A DNA stretch of 13,623 nucleotides from Pseudomonadota bacterium (GCA_015222915.1 JADFWE010000074.1:1-13623); one strand, 5' to 3'. Numbered from the stretch's first letter, positions 6,668 through 13,623 are shown. Numbers and translations: made by a program. Notes: generated by a model from the letters alone, not told the origin.

Positions 6668-8311
6668 ATGGCCACAACATACCAACATGATGTTCTGATT
6701 ATAGGCGGCGGCGCGGCAGGCCTCAGCATGGCCCTGCGCCTGGCGGATGACTGCAATGTGGCGATCATCACCAAGGGGCCAAGCAAGGACGGCAGCACCT
6801 ATTATGCTCAGGGCGGCGTATCGGCAGTTCTCAGCGAGCAGGACTCGTTCGATGCACACATAGCCGACAGCATGAGTGTCGGTGGTGCACTGGCCAATCA
6901 GGACACGGTCAAATTCGTGGTCGAACACGGGCCGGAAAATATCCGCTGGATGCAGCAGCTTGGCGTGCCTTTCAGCAGCGATATTTTCAAATCCGGCAAA
7001 CGTGAACTGCACCTGACCCGTGAAGGCGGCCATACCCATCGACGTGTCGTACATGCAGCAGATGCCACCGGCAAGGCCATGAGCGACACCCTGGAGAACC
7101 ACGCCCGCCAGCACGACAATATCCGATTCTTCGAACACCATATCGCTGTCGATCTCATCACCACCGAAAAACAGGGAATGAGCAATGGCGAAAACCGCTG
7201 CATCGGTGCTTATATCTTCAATCAGAAGAACAAGCAGGTGGAGACGTTTCAGGCCCGTTTTGTAGTACTGGCAACCGGCGGTGCCAGCAAGGTTTACCTG
7301 TATACCAGCAACCCGGACGGTTCGACCGGCGACGGTATCGCCATGGCATGGCGTGCCGGCTGCAGCGTCAGCAATATGGAATTCAACCAGTTCCATCCGA
7401 CCTGTCTGTATCACCCGGAAGCCAAATCCTTCCTCATCAGTGAGGCCGTACGCGGTGAAGGCGGCAAACTGCTGCTGCCTGACGGCACGCAGTTCATGCA
7501 CAAGTTTGATGAGCGTGGCGAACTGGCACCTCGCGATATCGTCGCCCGCGCTATCGACCATGAGATGAAACGCCTGGGCATCTCCTGCATCTACCTCGAC
7601 ATCAGCCATCGTTCAGCCGCCTTTATCGCCTCGCATTTTCCGACCATATACAAACGCTGCCTGAAATACGGCATCGATATCACCAAAGAACCGATACCGG
7701 TGGTGCCGGCAGCGCATTATACCTGCGGTGGCGTAAATACGGATCTGCGCGGACGTACCGACATCAGCCATCTCTATGCCATCGGCGAAACCGCGCACAC
7801 CGGACTGCACGGCGCGAATCGCCTGGCCAGCAACTCGCTGCTGGAATGCCTGGTATTCGCACAGGCCGCTGCCAGAGATATCAACGCACTGATCAGTGAG
7901 ACGTACCAATATCTGAACATCTCAAACTGGGATGCCAGCCGGGTGACCGATTCCGATGAAGATGTCGTCATCTCACATAACTGGGATGAGTTACGTCGTT
8001 TCATGTGGGACTATGTCGGCATCGTCAGAACTGATAAACGTCTGCAGCGTGCCATGCATCGTGCCAGCCTGTTGCAACAGGAGATCGATGAGTACTACAG
8101 CAATTTCCGTATCAGCAATGACCTGATCGAGCTGCGTAATCTGACACTGGTCGCTGAACTGATCATCCGTAGCGCCATGTCGCGTAAAGAGAGTCGTGGC
8201 CTGCATTTTTCGCTGGACTACCCGGTAGCGAATGAATCATCTATCGCCAGAGATACCGTACTGAAACCAGAACACAAGTCGAACAAAGAGAAAATAAAGA
8301 TCATCAAATAA
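6668..8311 (+). CDS. nadB: L-aspartate oxidase
   Basis: NadB is a cytoplasmic flavoprotein that oxidises L-aspartate to iminoaspartate, which NadA condenses with dihydroxyacetone phosphate to make quinolinate for NAD synthesis. The 547-residue product fits the family (540 in E. coli). The FAD dinucleotide motif is at 12-18 (IGGGAAG), followed by [11 protein letters not shown] at 45-55 and a second FAD contact [10 protein letters not shown] at 201-210. Active-site residues equivalent to those of E. coli are present: His243 in NQFHPT, Arg262 in AVRGEGG, Arg289 in LAPRD and His350 in AAHYTCGG. The flavin-binding [20 protein letters not shown] segment and a C-terminal helical domain with the [21 protein letters not shown] signature complete it, which separates NadB from SdhA/FrdA. 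It is divergent from rpoE, with its own promoter. Confidence 0.97.
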   Translation: MATTYQHDVLIIGGGAAGLSMALRLADDCNVAIITKGPSKDGSTYYAQGGVSAVLSEQDSFDAHIADSMSVGGALANQDTVKFVVEHGPENIRWMQQLGVPFSSDIFKSGKRELHLTREGGHTHRRVVHAADATGKAMSDTLENHARQHDNIRFFEHHIAVDLITTEKQGMSNGENRCIGAYIFNQKNKQVETFQARFVVLATGGASKVYLYTSNPDGSTGDGIAMAWRAGCSVSNMEFNQFHPTCLYHPEAKSFLISEAVRGEGGKLLLPDGTQFMHKFDERGELAPRDIVARAIDHEMKRLGISCIYLDISHRSAAFIASHFPTIYKRCLKYGIDITKEPIPVVPAAHYTCGGVNTDLRGRTDISHLYAIGETAHTGLHGANRLASNSLLECLVFAQAAARDINALISETYQYLNISNWDASRVTDSDEDVVISHNWDELRRFMWDYVGIVRTDKRLQRAMHRASLLQQEIDEYYSNFRISNDLIELRNLTLVAELIIRSAMSRKESRGLHFSLDYPVANESSIARDTVLKPEHKSNKEKIKIIK

Positions 8312-8337
8312 AAACAGTGTTGCGGTTAAAAACAACA

Positions 8338-8365
8338 TAAAACTTACAACTTACAACTTACAACT
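8338..8365 (+). repeat. Heptamer tandem repeat (TACAACT) before the sulfurtransferase gene
   Basis: Three perfect TACAACT copies (8345-8365) are preceded by one copy with a single mismatch, TAAAACT (8338-8344). The array fills most of the 65-base gap between nadB and the sulfurtransferase gene and ends 11 bases before its ATG. A related heptamer, GCCAACT, occurs at the far end of the same gene. Short tandem repeats of this length can expand or contract. Confidence 0.85.
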
Positions 8366-8376
8366 AATCTCCCCCT

Positions 8377-9192
8377 ATGTCTGAAGCAAACTATTTCATC
8401 GAACCGGATCAGCTCGAATCCATCATCAATAATGAAAATATCGTCATCATCGACCTGTGTAAAGCCACGCAATATACGCAGGCGCATATCCCCGGCGCAC
8501 ACTTCGTGAACTATGGTGATATCGTAAAGATAGATAGACCGGTGATGGGATTGCTGCCGGACAACGAGGACTTCTCCGCCCTGTTATCCAGCCTCGGCAT
8601 TACAAAAAAATCACTGATCGTTACCTATGATGATGAAGGCGGTGGCTGCGCGGCACGTTTTGTCTGGACACTGAATGTCTTCGGCCATGAAACTGCCGTG
8701 GTACTGAACGGCGGTTTGCACAGCTGGGCAAATGAAGGCCACGCACTGAACAATACCGTACCGGAAAAACCGGCACCCAGCGGCTACCAGCTGAAGAAGA
8801 CCCACCGCCATACTGCAACCCGCGCCTTCATCCAGACACATATTGACGATGAAAACGTGGTCTTGCTCGATGCCCGTTCGTTAGCGGAATACAACGGTGA
8901 GAAGAAATTTGCAGAAAAAGCCGGACGTATCCCAGGTGCTATCCATTATGAGTGGACGGCATCGATGGATCAGAGCCACAACCTGCGAAGACTGCCGGCT
9001 GAGACCATCCAGAAGCAGCTTGATGATCTCGGTATCAACAAAGACAAAGAAATCGTCTGTTACTGCCAGTCGCACCATCGTTCAGCCTATTCATGGCTGG
9101 TACTGAAATCACTTGGGTATGATGATGTCCTGGGTTATCCGGGCTCATGGTCAGAATGGGGAAACCATCCGGATACGCCGATTGAGATATAG
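8377..9192 (+). CDS. rhdA: RhdA-type thiosulfate/mercaptopyruvate sulfurtransferase
   Basis: This is a tandem-rhodanese enzyme that carries sulfane sulfur as a persulfide on a cysteine and passes it from donors such as thiosulfate to thiophilic acceptors; a cytoplasmic location fits the lack of a signal peptide. The 271-residue product has an inactive N-terminal rhodanese domain (about 5-125) and a catalytic C-terminal one (about 145-270). The active loop is CYCQSHHRS with Cys230, very close to the HCQTHHR loop around Cys230 of Azotobacter vinelandii RhdA, which has the same length. That loop differs from the CRKGVTA and CGSGVTA loops of animal rhodanese and MST. The N-terminal domain lacks the loop Cys. 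The ATG at 8377 has no Shine-Dalgarno sequence (TCTCCCCCT precedes it), but no better start preserves the domain. It follows nadB by 65 bases, on the same strand. Confidence 0.9.
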   Translation: MSEANYFIEPDQLESIINNENIVIIDLCKATQYTQAHIPGAHFVNYGDIVKIDRPVMGLLPDNEDFSALLSSLGITKKSLIVTYDDEGGGCAARFVWTLNVFGHETAVVLNGGLHSWANEGHALNNTVPEKPAPSGYQLKKTHRHTATRAFIQTHIDDENVVLLDARSLAEYNGEKKFAEKAGRIPGAIHYEWTASMDQSHNLRRLPAETIQKQLDDLGINKDKEIVCYCQSHHRSAYSWLVLKSLGYDDVLGYPGSWSEWGNHPDTPIEI

Positions 9193-9313
9193 TTGGCAGT
9201 TGGCCGTAAATTTTAAAAAGATCAGCCAGCATTGTGACGATTTATTGTTTTCTACTTTTTTGCGCCCTTCGCGTCATTCGCGGCAAAATGTTTTTATTTT
9301 TTTCTGCCAACTA
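9190..9313. repeat. Intergenic element with 10-bp terminal inverted repeats
   Basis: TAGTTGGCAG at 9190-9199 and CTGCCAACTA at 9304-9313 are perfect inverted copies bounding 124 bp between the convergent sulfurtransferase and orn genes. The left end is a tandem AGTTGGC pair (9191-9204), the right end a single GCCAACT (9306-9312). The first TIR base pair overlaps the sulfurtransferase stop codon. Inside are T-rich runs and a TTTGCG-type degenerate repeat. No open reading frame and no obvious target-site duplication were seen. It may be a small non-autonomous element or a repeat-derived terminator region. Confidence 0.55.
9259..9284. repeat. Degenerate TTTGCGTC-type repeat, three units
   Basis: This reads TTTGCGCC-CTTCGCGTC-ATTCGCGGC, three units of about eight to nine bases. 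It aligns with the TTTGCGTC-CTTTGCGTC-TTTGCGAG arms of the element after rsgA, read on the opposite strand for its left arm. The two intergenic regions therefore share one repeat family. Confidence 0.55.
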
Positions 9314-9333
9314 ACCTTTGAAAGCAACCATCC

Positions 9334-9882
9334 TTAAATATTAAGAATATTTTCGCGATAGTGTTTCAACTCGGCAATCGAGTCTTTGATATCATCCATC
9401 GCCAGGTGGCTGGGCTCTTTGGTATAGACCATTTTCTTTTCCGGTGCCCAGCGGATGGTCAGCTCTTTCAGGGTACTGACATCCAGGTTCCGGTAGTGGA
9501 AAAATTCCTCCAGCTGCGGCATGTAGCGCGCGAGAAAACGGCGATCCTGACAGATACTGTTACCGCACATCGGTGATTTTCTGGCAGGCACATACTGTTT
9601 CAGAAAAGCGATGGTCAGGTTCTCAGCGGTCTCTTCCGAGATGGCGCTGTTTTTCACACGCTCGGTCAGACCGGATTTACCGTGCTGGTTGGTACACCAC
9701 TCATCCATATTGTCCATCACGTCATCCGGTTGATGCACCACGATCGATGGCCCTTCATCGATCACCCTGAGATGTTTATCAGTAACGATGGTCGCAATTT
9801 CGATAATGACATCTGAATTCGGGTCCAGCCCTGTCATCTCAAGATCGATCCAGATCAGGTTTTCATCATTTATTTTCGACAT
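9334..9882 (-). CDS. orn: Oligoribonuclease
   Basis: Orn is a 3'-to-5' exoribonuclease of the DEDDh family that degrades dinucleotides and very short RNAs, including pGpG from cyclic-di-GMP turnover; it is cytoplasmic. The 182-residue length is that of the family. The metal-binding and catalytic residues are visible: Asp13 and Glu15 in [10 protein letters not shown], Asp113 in [10 protein letters not shown], and His159 with Asp164 in [12 protein letters not shown]. The [24 protein letters not shown] segment is also typical. The start ATG at 9882 has AAGGG twelve bases upstream, slightly far. It is divergent from the M48 protease gene. In E. coli orn lies next to rsgA; here three genes lie between them. 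Confidence 0.98.
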   Translation of the reverse strand: MSKINDENLIWIDLEMTGLDPNSDVIIEIATIVTDKHLRVIDEGPSIVVHQPDDVMDNMDEWCTNQHGKSGLTERVKNSAISEETAENLTIAFLKQYVPARKSPMCGNSICQDRRFLARYMPQLEEFFHYRNLDVSTLKELTIRWAPEKKMVYTKEPSHLAMDDIKDSIAELKHYRENILNI

Positions 9883-10013
9883 AATTTATTCAGGCCCTTA
9901 AACCATTAGTATTCAAGCAGTTTTTTTTAGTACGCAAACAGGCTACTATTGTCGCTGCGTTCTGCGTTTTGGCAGATAATACAGGCAACCACCGATAACA
10001 CAAAGAGTTTTTG

Positions 10014-11279
10014 ATGAGTCAGTTACATAATTTCACCCTTTTATTCCTTGCCATGCTGTTCATATCGACGGTGATGCGGTTATATCTCTCGCAGCGCCAG
10101 ATTGATCACATCGCAAAAAACCGTGTCCGGGTGCCTGCCGACTTTGCCGAAAACATCACCCTGGAAGATCATCAGAAAGCCGCCGACTACACCACGGCAA
10201 AGGTAAGATTCGGCCGCCTGCCGCTAGCCTATGAAGTTTTACTTCTGCTCTTCTGGAGCCTGGGCGGCGGACTCGACTGGCTGGATAACAATATCATCTC
10301 ACTGGGGATGAACCCTGTCCTTACCGGTATCGCCGTCATCCTGGTGTTCACCTTTATATCGTCGTTGCTCGACCTGCCTTTCTCCCTGTATAACACCTTT
10401 GTCCTGGAAGAGAAGTTCGGTTTCAACCGCACCACCCTCAAAACCTTTATCACCGATATGGTGAAAGGCAGCCTGCTAGGCCTGCTGCTCGGCGTACCGC
10501 TGCTGTATGTCATCCTGTGGCTGATGCAACAGACCGGTGACCAATGGTGGATATACACATGGCTGGTGATCAGCGGTTTCAGCCTGTTCATGATGTGGGT
10601 GTACCCGACATGGATCGCACCGATATTCAATAAATTCGAACCACTTGAAGAAGGTGAGACGCTGAACCGAATCACCAGTTTGCTGACACGCTGCGGTTTT
10701 AACAGCAACGGTATCTTCGTCATCGACGGCTCCAAACGTTCTTCACACGGCAACGCTTATTTTTCCGGGTTCGGCCGTAATAAACGTATCGTGTTTTTTG
10801 ATACCCTGCTGAAGATGCTCAGCGACGATGAACTCGAGGCCGTACTCGCGCATGAGCTGGGACACTTCAAGAAAAAACATATCATCAAAGGCATGGCGAT
10901 CTCTTTCGGCACCACCCTGCTGGCGCTGGCGATACTGGCATGGCTGATGAAGACTGACTGGTTCTATACGGCACTCGGCATCAGCGAACGCGCAGACGGT
11001 TACCCTGCTTATCTGGCCTTATTGTTATTTACCCTGGTATTACCGGCATTCACCTTCGTGTTCCAGCCATTGTTCAGCATATTCTCCCGCAAGAATGAAT
11101 TTGAAGCCGATGCGTTTGCCGCACAGCAGACCGATGCAAAATACCTGATCCAGGCGCTGGTCGGTCTGTATCGCGAGAACGCCAGCACCTTAACACCTGA
11201 CCCGCTGTATTCCTCATTCTATGATTCACACCCGCCCGCTCCGGTAAGGATCGAGCACCTCAAGATGCAGAACGCGTAA
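10014..11279 (+). CDS. Membrane M48 metalloprotease, Ste24/CAAX-protease type
   Basis: This is an integral-membrane zinc metalloprotease related to the eukaryotic CAAX prenyl protease Ste24. Bacteria lack prenylated CAAX proteins, so substrates are probably misfolded or inserted membrane proteins, as for HtpX. The product is 421 residues from the ATG at 10014 (a TTG one codon earlier is in frame but the AAAGAG ribosome site fits the ATG). Helices occur at about 6-22, 72-90, 101-121, 150-171, 180-197, 295-312 and 331-352. The zinc motif is HELGH at 280-284 within EAVLAHELGHFKKKH; the third ligand is the Glu of RKNEFEADAFA near 362. The N-terminal conserved DLPFSLYNTFVLEEKFGFN motif marks the CAAX protease N-terminal domain. 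A GATAAT -10-like sequence lies at 9975-9980. The next gene starts 19 bases after its stop. Confidence 0.92.
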   Translation: MSQLHNFTLLFLAMLFISTVMRLYLSQRQIDHIAKNRVRVPADFAENITLEDHQKAADYTTAKVRFGRLPLAYEVLLLLFWSLGGGLDWLDNNIISLGMNPVLTGIAVILVFTFISSLLDLPFSLYNTFVLEEKFGFNRTTLKTFITDMVKGSLLGLLLGVPLLYVILWLMQQTGDQWWIYTWLVISGFSLFMMWVYPTWIAPIFNKFEPLEEGETLNRITSLLTRCGFNSNGIFVIDGSKRSSHGNAYFSGFGRNKRIVFFDTLLKMLSDDELEAVLAHELGHFKKKHIIKGMAISFGTTLLALAILAWLMKTDWFYTALGISERADGYPAYLALLLFTLVLPAFTFVFQPLFSIFSRKNEFEADAFAAQQTDAKYLIQALVGLYRENASTLTPDPLYSSFYDSHPPAPVRIEHLKMQNA

Positions 11280-11298
11280 AAAACCAAAGGGAACAACT

Positions 11299-11628
11299 AT
11301 GAAAAGACCATCACAGAGAAGCAACACCCTGCTCACCCGGTCAGCTGTATTATCGACTGCAATATCGGCTGCCATGATATGCAATATCGCCATTGCCAGC
11401 GAAGCGGAAATAACCGATCCGATCGCTCACGGTGAGCAGGCACATAAAACGCATTGTTACAAATGTCATAGTGATGATGTCTATACGCGTGACAACCGTT
11501 TCGTAAAATCCATCGATGCACTGAGCAAACAGGTCGTACGTTGCAAGGAAGGAAGTGACATACCCTGGTTTGATGAAGATGCCGATGCTGTGGTGCAGTT
11601 CCTCAACAACAAGTACTATAAGTTCTAG
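11299..11628 (+). CDS. Small periplasmic monoheme cytochrome c-like protein
   Basis: The 109-residue product has an N-terminal signal peptide (about 1-34, cut near AIAS) and one heme c attachment site CYKCH at residues 53-57, so it is probably an exported electron carrier. The rest holds KSIDALSKQVVRC (with an extra Cys82), a WFDED segment and a C-terminal LNNKYYKF. That layout matches a small cytochrome c family that I recall only as unnamed. The mature part contains no methionine, so the usual Met sixth heme ligand is absent; His44, His49 or His52 could substitute, or the site may be open. A good AAGGGA Shine-Dalgarno sits before the ATG at 11299. It lies 19 bases after the M48 gene and 18 before phhB, which suggests co-transcription. 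Its redox partner is not apparent. Confidence 0.88.
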   Translation: MKRPSQRSNTLLTRSAVLSTAISAAMICNIAIASEAEITDPIAHGEQAHKTHCYKCHSDDVYTRDNRFVKSIDALSKQVVRCKEGSDIPWFDEDADAVVQFLNNKYYKF

Positions 11629-11646
11629 CCAGGCATCTGCTGCAAT

Positions 11647-11982
11647 ATGACCGAACTGCACAAACAACAATGCCACGAATGCTCTCCCGATGAGGCACTG
11701 AGCACTGAAGAATGTGCAGTTCTGTTACAACAGCTGGAACCACCATGGCAACACGATGCGAACGATAAAAGCATAAGTCATCGTTATTCGTTTAAAAATT
11801 TCTACCAGACCATGGCTTTTGCCAATGTCATCGCCCAGATCGCTCACCAGCAGGATCATCATCCCGACCTATCCATCTCCTATAACCGCTGTACCGTTAA
11901 CTATTCGACCCACAGTGTCGGCGGCCTGTCGCTCAATGACTTCATCTGTGCAGCCAGGATCAATGCTGCCATGTACCTGTAA
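11647..11982 (+). CDS. phhB: Pterin-4a-carbinolamine dehydratase
   Basis: PCD/DCoH proteins dehydrate 4a-hydroxytetrahydropterin, recycling the cofactor of aromatic amino-acid hydroxylases; in bacteria without phenylalanine hydroxylase, a role in tetrahydromonapterin or molybdopterin metabolism is possible. The 111-residue product has the fold's core motif with active-site histidines: HHPDLSISYNRCTVNYSTHS (71-90) and the closing GGLSLNDFICAARI. The conserved His71-His72-Pro73 and His89 are in place. A longer, Cys-containing N-terminus (three Cys by residue 23) precedes the fold. No phhA is next to it. The start ATG at 11647 has only a distant AGG as ribosome binding site. The next gene, rsgA, starts 16 bases after the stop. 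Confidence 0.95.
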   Translation: MTELHKQQCHECSPDEALSTEECAVLLQQLEPPWQHDANDKSISHRYSFKNFYQTMAFANVIAQIAHQQDHHPDLSISYNRCTVNYSTHSVGGLSLNDFICAARINAAMYL

Positions 11983-11998
11983 AACAACATTCACGACT

Positions 11999-13039
11999 AT
12001 GGCAAAACGCAAGTTATCAAAACAGCAGCAACGCAGGATCAGTTCAAACCAGAACAACAGGATAGCCAAAAATCGATCGGTGAGAGACCAGTCAGAAAAT
12101 GACCAATGGCAACTCGATGAATCCAGCACTCGAACCGCACGAGTCATCAGCCACCACGGTCGCCAGTTGTTTGCCGAAACGGAAGACCGGGAAAAGATAA
12201 AATGCAAGATCCGCCAGAACCTCGGCGACATCGCCTGCGGTGATTACATCGTCGTTCAGCAGGCAAAAAATGCCAGCGGCGACCTGAAAAATGGTGACTC
12301 GCAGAACGTTGTCATCGCCATCAAGGAACGACAGAACCTGCTGGTAAAAACCGGTTTTGCCGGTGCCGTAAAACCGGTCGCGGCCAATATCGGGCAACTG
12401 GTCATCGTTACCGCATTAAAACCGAAACCTAACCCCTATCTCATCGACCGTTACCTGACTGCAGCGGAGAACCTGCCAGCTAAGGCACTCATCATCATCA
12501 ACAAGGTTGATCTTCTCGACCATGAAACCAGGCGTATCACCGATAACCTCAGCGAGTTATATCAGGGCATGGGTTACCGGGTCATCTGCAGCAGTATAAA
12601 CCAGGGTATCGGCATCGATGAGATATCTGATGCATTGAGCAACACCACGAGCATCCTGGTGGGTCTCTCCGGTGTTGGCAAATCATCGATCGTCAAGGAG
12701 ATATTGCCCGATGAAGAGATAAAGATCGGTGAAACATCTACCGCTACCGGTGAAGGAAAACATACCACCACGGTCTCCGCGCTCTACCACCTGAAAGACA
12801 ACGGTATCATCATCGACTCACCCGGCGTACGTGACTTCACCCCGATCAATAACAGTATCGACGAGATCACTCACGGATTCAAAGACGTAAGAAAGTTCTA
12901 TGGCGCATGTAAATTCAGTAACTGCAGCCACACCACCGAACCCGGCTGCGCAATGAAACAGGCGGTAGCCGATGGCGAACTGAACGAACAGCGTTTTAAG
13001 AACTACCTGCGGCTGATCGATGAGTTTAATGAGAAGTAG
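11999..13039 (+). CDS. rsgA: Small ribosomal subunit biogenesis GTPase RsgA
   Basis: RsgA is a circularly permuted GTPase that binds late-stage 30S particles and releases RbfA during ribosome maturation. I choose the ATG at 11999 (346 residues), because MAKRKLSKQQQRRI corresponds to the E. coli N-terminus and the frame further upstream overlaps phhB. An OB-fold domain (about 46-112) precedes the permuted G domain: NKVD at 168-171, P-loop GLSGVGKSS at 222-230, TTT switch GKHTTTV at 253-259, and DSPG at 273-276. The C-terminal zinc domain has Cys304, Cys309, His311 and Cys317 in the ACKFSNCSH and EPGC segments. The start has no clear Shine-Dalgarno sequence. It is the last gene of the M48-cytochrome-phhB-rsgA row. 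Confidence 0.97.
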   Translation: MAKRKLSKQQQRRISSNQNNRIAKNRSVRDQSENDQWQLDESSTRTARVISHHGRQLFAETEDREKIKCKIRQNLGDIACGDYIVVQQAKNASGDLKNGDSQNVVIAIKERQNLLVKTGFAGAVKPVAANIGQLVIVTALKPKPNPYLIDRYLTAAENLPAKALIIINKVDLLDHETRRITDNLSELYQGMGYRVICSSINQGIGIDEISDALSNTTSILVGLSGVGKSSIVKEILPDEEIKIGETSTATGEGKHTTTVSALYHLKDNGIIIDSPGVRDFTPINNSIDEITHGFKDVRKFYGACKFSNCSHTTEPGCAMKQAVADGELNEQRFKNYLRLIDEFNEK

Positions 13040-13091
13040 AAGTGTATCTCGCAAAGACGCAAAGGACGCAAAGGAAAAGCTTTTAGTTTTT

Positions 13092-13112
13092 GTAGGGTGG
13101 GCACTGCCCACC
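13092..13112 (+). repeat. REP-like palindrome 1 (GTAG-type)
   Basis: GTAG (13092-13095) is followed by GGTGGGC, a three-base loop ACT and GCCCACC, a perfect 7-bp stem. A 5' GTAG next to a palindrome is the hallmark of REP elements mobilised by RAYT transposases. Confidence 0.75.
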
Positions 13113-13140
13113 TTCACGATATCCTTATTAGCTATAGCCT

Positions 13141-13161
13141 GTCGGGCAATGCCCGACCTAC
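13141..13161 (-). repeat. REP-like palindrome 2 (GTAG-type, inverted)
   Basis: On the minus strand GTAG (13161-13158) precedes GTCGGGC, loop ATT and GCCCGAC, again a perfect 7-bp stem. It faces REP 1, so the pair has a BIME-like arrangement 28 bases apart. The stem sequence differs from that of REP 1 at the outer pairs. Confidence 0.75.
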
Positions 13162-13263
13162 GCTGTTACATACAAACAATGTTTTTACCTTTGCGTCCTT
13201 TGCGAGAGATAATGTTTTTCCCTGATGTCTGCTTCTGGCCGAAAAGCTACATCACACATAACT

Positions 13264-13623
13264 TTATATAGATTTCATACTCGCTGTCTGCACCGGATCT
13301 GTAACCACTTTAAAACGCACTGATATTGGATTATGGTCAGACGAGGTCACCTGCCATACTTTCTTCTCCAGCGGTTCCAGCTGCCGGTAAAAGACGTGAT
13401 CGATGGCATGACCAAAAACGTGCGTCTTGTTGTTTACCGGATAAGAAAGTGCGTGCATCGACAACCGGCGCATCAGCAGCTTAACCGCCTGCATCCGTTC
13501 ATCACTCCAGCTGTTAAAGTCCCCTGCCACGATCATCGGCCCCCGGTGATCTTTTACTGCAGCGTAGAGATCATCCAGCTGTTGCTGGTAACTGTCCATA
13601 CCCAGCGTAAAGTTAATACCATG
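13264..13623 (-). CDS. yafD: YafD-like endonuclease/exonuclease/phosphatase family protein (C-terminal part)
   Basis: Only the last 119 codons are visible; the gene continues beyond the right edge, as the frame stays open to base 13623 (HGINFTLG precedes the internal Met at 13599). EEP-fold motifs are intact: GDFNSW (metal-binding Asp and Asn), a later FGHAIDHVFYR and SSDHNPISVRF (catalytic Asp-His). The INF-LG start, GPMIVAGDFNSWSDERM and the closing SSDHNP match E. coli YafD (UPF0294). The substrate of YafD is unknown; DNase-I-like phosphodiesterase activity is the family inference. The stop codon at 13264 is followed by the intergenic repeat element, convergent with rsgA. The first half, including the N-terminus, is not visible. 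Confidence 0.8.
   Translation of the reverse strand, partial: HGINFTLGMDSYQQQLDDLYAAVKDHRGPMIVAGDFNSWSDERMQAVKLLMRRLSMHALSYPVNNKTHVFGHAIDHVFYRQLEPLEKKVWQVTSSDHNPISVRFKVVTDPVQTASMKSI

Larger units (their letters stand above)
13047..13207. repeat. Repeat element with 20-bp inverted termini enclosing two REP palindromes
   Basis: The right arm (13188-13207), read on the minus strand, is TCTCGCAAAGGACGCAAAGG. The left arm (13047-13074) is the same sequence with an extra ACGCAAAG unit inserted. Between the arms lie two head-to-head REP-like palindromes. No ORF was found. The element fills most of the 224-base gap between the convergent rsgA and yafD-like genes; the last 50 bases (13215-13263) show nothing notable. 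Confidence 0.75.

Noticed and set aside
6617..7609. 330-codon open frame on the minus strand antisense to nadB
   Set aside because: nadB on the plus strand is intact with all catalytic residues; the antisense frame has no recognisable domain and is explained by codon bias of nadB.
9250..9310. Rho-independent terminator between the sulfurtransferase gene and orn
   Set aside because: T-runs are present, but no stable GC-rich stem directly precedes them on either strand; the 10-bp inverted repeats are too far apart.
11819..11998. N-terminal 60-codon extension of rsgA overlapping phhB
   Set aside because: The extension is out-of-frame phhB sequence without similarity to RsgA; the ATG at 11999 gives the family N-terminus.
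13047..13207. CRISPR-like array
   Set aside because: The short GCAAAGGAC units are adjacent tandem repeats without unique spacers of regular length, and the inner palindromes are REP-type.
1..13623. tRNA, rRNA, prophage or defence genes
   Set aside because: I saw no such sequence; all long frames are explained by the listed core genes.

Overview
The window reads as chromosomal core DNA from a gammaproteobacterium of roughly balanced base composition. The evidence is the gene order: an rpoE-rseA-rseB-rseC operon divergent from nadB, next to a lepA-lepB-DUF4845 cluster, then an RhdA-type sulfurtransferase, orn and rsgA. Intergenic repeats (heptamer arrays and REP-like palindromes) suggest a lineage outside the Enterobacteriaceae, but I cannot name a genus from the sequence.

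Layout, left to right. Positions 1-3257 (minus strand) hold a glutaredoxin-like gene, lepA (ribosome-bound GTPase), lepB (signal peptidase I) and the start of a DUF4845 gene that runs off the left edge. Positions 3343-6466 (minus strand) hold the envelope-stress operon rpoE, rseA, rseB and rseC, closed by a clear rho-independent terminator. Upstream of rpoE is a good candidate sigma-E promoter, so the operon is probably autoregulated. No mucD/degQ-type protease follows rseC. The spacer between rpoE and rseA is unusually long and contains promoter-like sequences.

Positions 6537-9192 (plus strand) hold nadB (L-aspartate oxidase, quinolinate/NAD synthesis) and an RhdA-like rhodanese. The rhodanese has no Shine-Dalgarno sequence and is preceded by a heptamer tandem repeat. 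Orn (oligoribonuclease, minus) converges on it across a repeat-rich gap. Positions 10014-13039 (plus) are a compact row: a membrane M48 metalloprotease of the Ste24/CAAX type, a small periplasmic monoheme cytochrome c, phhB (pterin carbinolamine dehydratase) and rsgA (ribosome-assembly GTPase). A 160-bp repeat element with two inverted REP-like palindromes separates rsgA from the 3' end of a yafD-like gene on the minus strand at the right edge.

Functionally, the left half joins protein export and envelope quality control: LepB and SecYEG-dependent envelope proteins are the load that the sigma-E system monitors. The right half is housekeeping (NAD synthesis, RNA turnover, ribosome maturation). 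I found no convincing new multi-gene system. The most unusual signals are non-coding: the AACT-core heptamers on both sides of the sulfurtransferase gene, the nested REP element after rsgA, the 13-bp iterons before the glutaredoxin gene, and the back-to-back rpoE/nadB promoters.
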